A stretch of 10,676 bases of DNA from Erythrobacter sp. UBA3075. Lineage in GTDB: Bacteria; Pseudomonadota; Alphaproteobacteria; Sphingomonadales; Sphingomonadaceae. Shown in pieces: positions 6,602 to 10,676 of this stretch. Below the pieces are notes generated by a model. The model did no database searches and was not told where the DNA came from. It saw only the letters and a list, made by a program, of their open reading frames with translations. A program made the translations under genes and the position numbers. Every line of letters starts with the position of its first letter. Positions within the stretch are counted from its first letter, which is position 1. The stretch spans positions 1 to 10,676 of the forward strand of contig DFBR01000161.1 in NCBI GenBank assembly GCA_002367375.1. Reading direction: 5' to 3'.

Positions 6602-7726
6602 ATGGCGCGCGACCCGGTGAGCTGGTGGATAAGCATGGAGCGGCCCCTGCGTCATCTGCCGCGCGGGATGGCTCTGACTATGCTGGCGGCTTTGGCTGCG
6701 CTGATGGTGTGGAGCGTCTTCGCTACCGCACCGGTTGAACAGGCCGCTCTCTCGGACGAGACTGCGCAAACTGAGATTGAGGCCGAAGTCGAAGAAAACG
6801 CAGATGATGGCGATCTCGCGCTTTATCGCCGTATTTCGGAACGGGTGATTGCCGGGGAGGGCTATTACGCTGCCGCTGTGGGCGAGCAACGCGCCAGCAA
6901 TTATCCCGTTCGCCCGTTTGTCACGGTGCGCCTGCCGACTTTGGCGATGATCCACAAGGGCACCGGCATCGACGGCGCGCGCTGGCTGGCGCTGGCTTTG
7001 CTGACGGCCTCCATTCTGGCGTTTCTGTGGCGGCTGCGCGATGTTGTCTCGCCGGTCGAACGCGGCGGGGCAGGCGTGCTGATCCTGTTCGGCGGTGCGG
7101 CAGCGATCACTCCTGAAGCGGGACTGATCCATGAATTGCTCGCCGGATTGCTGCTCACCCTTGCGCTGGCAATGTATTCGCCCCGCCGTTGGTGGCCCAG
7201 CCTGATCGCGGCGGGATTGGCACTGGCGTTGCGCGAATTGGCGGCGCCATTCGTGCTCTTGTGGTTGGCCTTCGCCTTGATGCAAAAGCGTTGGAACGAG
7301 GTGCTGAGTGTTGCCGCGCTGCTCACCGTGTTCGCAATTGGGCTATATTTGCACTACCTCGGAGTGGACGCGCAGCGCATTCCCGGAGACCCAATATCGC
7401 CCGGTTGGGACGCGCTGGCAGGCCTTGCCTTGCCGCTGGTCGCCTTGTCGAAGCTCACCGCGCTGCTGATCTTGCCGACATGGCTCGCCGCGCCGCTGGC
7501 GATATTGTCACTGCTCGGCTGGCTTGGACTGGGTGGACGTCTCGGATTGTTCGCGAGCCTGTGGTTCGCCGGGTTTTTCACCGCGATGGCATTGTTTGCG
7601 CGGCCAGAAAACTTTTACTGGGTGCAATTGACCTTGCCCGCCTATCTCGCCGGATTTGCCTTTACTTCCCGTGCTTTGGCAGATTTGACGCATGTTTTCA
7701 GGGCAACACAAACGCAAAATCACTAA
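6602..7726 (+). CDS. Polytopic membrane protein, second of a tandem paralogous pair (possible GT-C-like fold)
   Basis: No assigned function. It has 374 residues, exactly the length of the gene before it, and is clearly homologous along its whole length. Shared landmarks are the block at 69-115 (32 of 47 positions identical to 73-119 of the partner, counted by eye), WRLRDV, LHE..AG, the LP.WLAAPLA region, NFYW and a C-terminal RAL..L.H. The layout is a first helix near 22-42, an acidic stretch, then about nine hydrophobic segments. The acidic segment TEIEAEVEENADDGD is more charged than in the partner. The ATG starts two bases after the upstream stop, so translation is probably coupled. The frame is open further upstream, but that part overlaps the previous gene in another frame. 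Substantial divergence between the copies argues that the duplication is old and both are maintained. Confidence 0.86.
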   Translation: MARDPVSWWISMERPLRHLPRGMALTMLAALAALMVWSVFATAPVEQAALSDETAQTEIEAEVEENADDGDLALYRRISERVIAGEGYYAAAVGEQRASNYPVRPFVTVRLPTLAMIHKGTGIDGARWLALALLTASILAFLWRLRDVVSPVERGGAGVLILFGGAAAITPEAGLIHELLAGLLLTLALAMYSPRRWWPSLIAAGLALALRELAAPFVLLWLAFALMQKRWNEVLSVAALLTVFAIGLYLHYLGVDAQRIPGDPISPGWDALAGLALPLVALSKLTALLILPTWLAAPLAILSLLGWLGLGGRLGLFASLWFAGFFTAMALFARPENFYWVQLTLPAYLAGFAFTSRALADLTHVFRATQTQNH

Positions 7727-7750
7727 AGCCTATCTTAACCATCATTTGCG

Positions 7751-9508
7751 ATGGCGCACGCTTGGACTAATAACAGGTGCAACACCTTGTTTGAGCAGCG
7801 CATTGAACCGGAACGGGAGGATAAAGCGAACAGTCCTAGAATCCTGCTTGTCGTAGGCGGCGGCATTGCCGCGTATAAGTCCTGCGAACTCGTCCGCCTG
7901 ATCAAGAAGGGCGGGGCGGAGGTGACCTGCGTTCTGACCGAGGGCGGGGCGCAATTTGTCACGCCCATGTCGCTCGCTGCACTGTCGGGTAATCAGGTCC
8001 ACACCACGCTGTGGGATTTGAAGGATGAGGCTGAGATCGGCCATATCCAGCTATCGCGCGAAGCTGACCTTGTCGTCGTATGCCCGGCCACGGCCAATAT
8101 GCTCGCCAAGATGGCGGCTGGCATTGCCGATGATCTGGCCACCACACTGCTGCTCGCCACCAACCAGCCTGTCATGGCGGTTCCGGCGATGAATGTGAAA
8201 ATGTGGCAACACGAATCTACTGGCCGCAATGTCGAAACGCTGCGCGCTTCGGGCATCAAGGTGATGGAGCCCGATATGGGCGACATGGCCTGCGGGGAAT
8301 TCGGCCCCGGTCGCTTGCCCGAACCTGAAGCGGTGTGGATCGAAATCGCACAGGCACTTGGCCTCGATCCCGGTGCTGCCAGCACTGACATCGCCGCCTA
8401 TCTCGCCCGCCGCAATTCCGATGAGGATTTTGGCGAGGAGGTTTACGACGGCGAAGATACCGGCGGCGGCGGTCTGGGAGACTTCCTCGCCAACATCATC
8501 CCGCGTTCCGCCAAGTCCAAGCAGGTCGAGGATGATGACGAGTTTGAAGGCATGGAATTGCCCGAAGGCATCGTCGAGGGCCCGGACCTCCCTGAACCAG
8601 ACCATTCCGGATCGGAGCACCTGTTTGCCAAAAAGGGCAAAGCCAGCGCTGCCCCGCCGACCGACCGCGAGGCGATCAATCACGAGGTTAACGCCAAGCA
8701 GACTGCACCGCAGCCTTTCGAAGGCGAAGCGGCTGCAGCTCCGGTCAATCCGATCGATTCGCCTGCCGAAGCAGGAGCGCCAATTGCAGCGGGCTCTGAT
8801 CTCGACAGCTATGATCCGCTCGCCGGACAGCCGGGCTTCGATCAGGACATCGAACATCGCCCGCTTTACGGCAAACATGTGCTGGTCACTGCCGGACCAA
8901 CGCATGAGCCGATTGATCCGGTGCGCTATCTCGCCAATCGCAGTTCGGGCAAGCAAGGCTATTCCATTGCCGCTGCTGCTGCTGCTGCGGGTGCAAAGGT
9001 CACGCTGGTGTCCGGCCCGGTCAATCTGCGCACGCCGCTGGGTGTCGACCGCATCGACGTGGAAAGCGCCGAGGACATGGCGAAAGCCGTGCGCAAGGCT
9101 ATGCCCGCCGATGTTGCCATCATGGTCGCAGCGGTCGCAGATTGGCGTCCGCGCGATTTCAAGGGTGAAAAGATCAAGAAGCGCGGCTCTGCCCCGCCAG
9201 CACTGATCCTGTCCGAAAACCCCGATATTCTCGCCAGCGTCGCGGCCAGCGCAGATCGGCCCGACCTGCTGATCGGCTTTGCTGCTGAAACCAACGATGT
9301 GGTCGAAAACGCGCGCAAGAAGCGCAAGAGCAAGGGCGTCGACTGGATCGTCGCCAATGATGTGTCGGGCGATGTCATGGGCGGGGATGACAACAAGGTT
9401 CATCTTGTGCGCGAAGGCAAGGTCGAGCACTGGGATGCGATGACCAAACAGGATGTTGCGATGAAGCTCGTCACTCAGATTTCCGAACGGCTGACCGAAG
9501 ATGCCTGA
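7751..9508 (+). CDS. coaBC: Bifunctional phosphopantothenoylcysteine decarboxylase / phosphopantothenate-cysteine ligase with long acidic linker
   Basis: Catalyses two steps of coenzyme A synthesis: CTP-dependent ligation of cysteine to 4'-phosphopantothenate (CoaB half) and FMN-dependent decarboxylation (CoaC half). CoaC is N-terminal: GGGIAAYK (36-43), catalytic His98 in [14 protein letters not shown] (112-120), PAMNVKMW (145-152) and the flap Cys181 in ACGEFGPGR. CoaB is C-terminal: LVTAGPT (378-384), Asn396 in [18 protein letters not shown] (460-467), IGFAAET (508-514) and VANDV (534-538). The product is 585 residues, whereas family members are usually near 400. The excess lies mainly in an acidic, Pro/Ala-rich stretch at about 205-370 between the halves, plus about 28 extra N-terminal residues. 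The start is uncertain: the ATG at 7751 has no ribosome binding site, and no good start codon lies nearer the conserved N-terminus. The gene is 24 bases after the membrane pair and overlaps dut by eight bases. Confidence 0.94.
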   Translation: MAHAWTNNRCNTLFEQRIEPEREDKANSPRILLVVGGGIAAYKSCELVRLIKKGGAEVTCVLTEGGAQFVTPMSLAALSGNQVHTTLWDLKDEAEIGHIQLSREADLVVVCPATANMLAKMAAGIADDLATTLLLATNQPVMAVPAMNVKMWQHESTGRNVETLRASGIKVMEPDMGDMACGEFGPGRLPEPEAVWIEIAQALGLDPGAASTDIAAYLARRNSDEDFGEEVYDGEDTGGGGLGDFLANIIPRSAKSKQVEDDDEFEGMELPEGIVEGPDLPEPDHSGSEHLFAKKGKASAAPPTDREAINHEVNAKQTAPQPFEGEAAAAPVNPIDSPAEAGAPIAAGSDLDSYDPLAGQPGFDQDIEHRPLYGKHVLVTAGPTHEPIDPVRYLANRSSGKQGYSIAAAAAAAGAKVTLVSGPVNLRTPLGVDRIDVESAEDMAKAVRKAMPADVAIMVAAVADWRPRDFKGEKIKKRGSAPPALILSENPDILASVAASADRPDLLIGFAAETNDVVENARKKRKSKGVDWIVANDVSGDVMGGDDNKVHLVREGKVEHWDAMTKQDVAMKLVTQISERLTEDA

Positions 9509-9971
9509 CACGCTGGGTGCGCAGGTTCCCGTGCAAATCAAGCGTCTGCCGAATGGCGAAGGACTGGCTCTGCCAGCCTATGCCACTGCCGGTGCCGCCG
9601 GAATGGATGTCCTCGCCGCTGAGAATGTGACCATCCCCCCGCGCGGGCGCCACGCGGTTGCGACGGGTTTCGCGATGGCGATTCCTGCGGGCTACGAAGT
9701 GCAAGTCCGCCCGCGTTCGGGCCTCGCGCTCAAGCACGGAATTACCCTCCCCAATACACCCGGCACGATCGATTCAGATTATCGCGGCGAGCTGAAAGTC
9801 ATCCTCATCAATCACGGCGATGCCGATTTCCCGATCGAGCGCGGCGACCGCATCGCGCAGCTGGTTTTGGCTCCAGTAACGCTTGCGGCATGGGAAGAGG
9901 TGGCAGAGCTGGACGACACCGCGCGCGGTGCAGGCGGCTTCGGCTCGACCGGGGGGCACGGGAAGCTTTAG
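9501..9971 (+). CDS. dut: Deoxyuridine 5'-triphosphate nucleotidohydrolase (dUTPase)
   Basis: Trimeric dUTPase that hydrolyses dUTP to dUMP and pyrophosphate, keeping uracil out of DNA and feeding dTMP synthesis. At 156 residues it is of normal size. All five motifs are visible: TAGAAGMDV (29-37), RPRSGLA (70-76), [10 protein letters not shown] (88-97, catalytic Asp91), GDRIAQLVL (115-123) and the C-terminal [10 protein letters not shown] (142-151) that closes over the substrate. The ATG lies within the last codons of coaBC (eight-base overlap), so the two are probably translationally coupled. The coaBC-dut pairing is a common arrangement in Proteobacteria. It is the last gene of the operon and is followed by a hairpin terminator. 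Confidence 0.97.
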   Translation: MPDTLGAQVPVQIKRLPNGEGLALPAYATAGAAGMDVLAAENVTIPPRGRHAVATGFAMAIPAGYEVQVRPRSGLALKHGITLPNTPGTIDSDYRGELKVILINHGDADFPIERGDRIAQLVLAPVTLAAWEEVAELDDTARGAGGFGSTGGHGKL

Positions 9972-9989
9972 GCCGCTAAGCTGACAAAC

Positions 9990-10020
9990 AAAAAGGGCCT
10001 CCCGCGAAGGAGGCCCGTTT
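9990..10020. terminator. Bidirectional intrinsic terminator between dut and the DUF4136 gene
   Basis: The stem GGGCCTCC (9995-10002) pairs perfectly with GGAGGCCC (10009-10016) around a six-base loop. On the minus strand the stem is followed by five T, a strong terminator for the leftward gene. On the plus strand the tail is only GTTTCG, so it is a weaker terminator for dut. The convergent gene arrangement fits a shared terminator. Confidence 0.85.
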
Positions 10021-10047
10021 CGTGGTTCAGTCTGAAGGAATCGGCGA

Positions 10048-10676
10048 CTAGCGCTCCACCACCATGTCTTCTGGCGCGATCGAGATACGCACTGTCTCTC
10101 CCGAATTGCCGGGGAAGTCGGTGAACATGGCTTCGATCAGATTGGGCACCAGATATTGCAGGCGGTTGGACCGCGATGCGGCTTGTGCGCTGCCTTCAAA
10201 CAGGCGTTCACCTGTGGCGGCATCATCGATTTTCAGCTCGATACCGCTGGTGAAGACGGTGTAGCTGGTAACGTCCGCACCGCGCCCGAAGAACGGATCG
10301 TGCCAGCCATAGCCCCAGCGGCTCGACGGCAGATAGGCAACGCGCGCGCGGCCACGGCGGTCTCTGTACACCACCCGGCGCGAATAGGTCCGCCACGGGC
10401 TGTAGAAGGGATCGTTGTATCCAAATCCGGTCGAGCGCACGCGTTCCCGGCCATTGTCTACGCCGTAATCAAAGCGCACCAGCAAGGTGGCATCATCGGG
10501 CGTGGCAGCCTGAACATAGCCCAGCTCGGCCATTTCTGCCTCGACATGGTCGGCATAAAGCGCGAATTCCAGCCCGCCTGCCAGCGCCGGATCATCGGCC
10601 AAGACATAGAAGCTCTGTCCCTGCGGTGCCGGAAGTTGGCTTTCAAAGCGGGACACATCGGCGTTGAATGGCGTGG
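10048..10676 (-). CDS. DUF4136 domain-containing protein, 5' end beyond the window
   Basis: Function unknown. The visible part carries a DUF4136-like domain, usually found in secreted proteins or lipoproteins of Gram-negative bacteria. Conserved landmarks are the repeated FESQLPAPQGQSF-type start, LAGGLEF, LLVRFDYGVD, a central Tyr/Arg/Gly-rich stretch (GFGYNDPFYSPW, WGYGWHDPFFG), SYTVFTSGIELKI and the C-terminal FPGNSGETVRISI. The first internal start codon is a GTG at 10656, but the frame stays open to the right edge and encodes the typical TPFNADVSRF lead-in, so the real start and any signal peptide or lipobox lie outside. The stop at 10048-10050 is followed by the shared terminator. It is convergent with dut, so probably unrelated in function to that operon. 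The DUF4136 call rests on pattern memory rather than a profile search. Confidence 0.85.
   Translation of the reverse strand, partial: TPFNADVSRFESQLPAPQGQSFYVLADDPALAGGLEFALYADHVEAEMAELGYVQAATPDDATLLVRFDYGVDNGRERVRSTGFGYNDPFYSPWRTYSRRVVYRDRRGRARVAYLPSSRWGYGWHDPFFGRGADVTSYTVFTSGIELKIDDAATGERLFEGSAQAASRSNRLQYLVPNLIEAMFTDFPGNSGETVRISIAPEDMVVER

Noticed and set aside
8972..8986. (GCT)5 trinucleotide run in coaBC
   Set aside because: It encodes the Ala-rich helix that is normal in CoaB after the SSGK motif; five units are short, and slippage is not needed to explain it.
8051..9541. Long minus-strand open frame (496 codons) opposite coaBC
   Set aside because: Antisense shadow: the plus strand carries all CoaB and CoaC motifs, and the minus-strand product shows no family features.

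Overview
The window is a GC-rich bacterial chromosomal core region. Its gene order is (dnaA - rpsT - mutM, all leftward) then (ubiE - ubiB - two paralogous membrane genes - coaBC - dut, all rightward), closed by a convergent DUF4136 gene that runs off the right edge. The dnaA/rpsT/mutM and ubiE/ubiB/coaBC/dut neighbourhood is typical of Alphaproteobacteria. The sequence style of DnaA, UbiB and the DUF4136 protein, and the GANTC-rich spacer next to dnaA, suggest Sphingomonadales, probably Erythrobacteraceae. The taxon is an inference from family knowledge, not from a database search. I see no mobile element, integrase, CRISPR array, tRNA or rRNA.

Left arm (minus strand, 2-3118). mutM (8-oxoguanine DNA glycosylase) is followed by rpsT (ribosomal protein S20), which has a plausible promoter of its own and a strong intrinsic terminator. 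dnaA (replication initiator) comes next, after a 509-base spacer. That spacer is the only long non-coding stretch. It holds the rpsT terminator, several short palindromes, a dense cluster of GANTC sites, two DnaA-box-like sequences, and a candidate dnaA promoter with an AT-rich upstream element. The candidate promoter implies a leader of about 220 nt on the dnaA mRNA.

Right arm (plus strand, 3173-9971). Six genes are packed with overlaps or gaps of at most 24 bases and look like one operon. They are ubiE (ubiquinone/menaquinone C-methyltransferase), ubiB (atypical kinase/ATPase of ubiquinone biosynthesis), two 374-residue polytopic membrane proteins that are clear paralogs of each other, coaBC (two steps of coenzyme A synthesis) and dut (dUTPase). 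The membrane-protein pair is the accessory, uncharacterised part, sitting inside an otherwise housekeeping cluster. A bidirectional terminator lies between dut and the convergent DUF4136 gene.

The points most worth following are the tandem membrane paralogs with a shared, strongly conserved loop after their first membrane segment; a long acidic insertion between the two enzymatic halves of CoaBC; an uncertain translation start for coaBC; and the GANTC/GCGAATC cluster between dnaA and rpsT.
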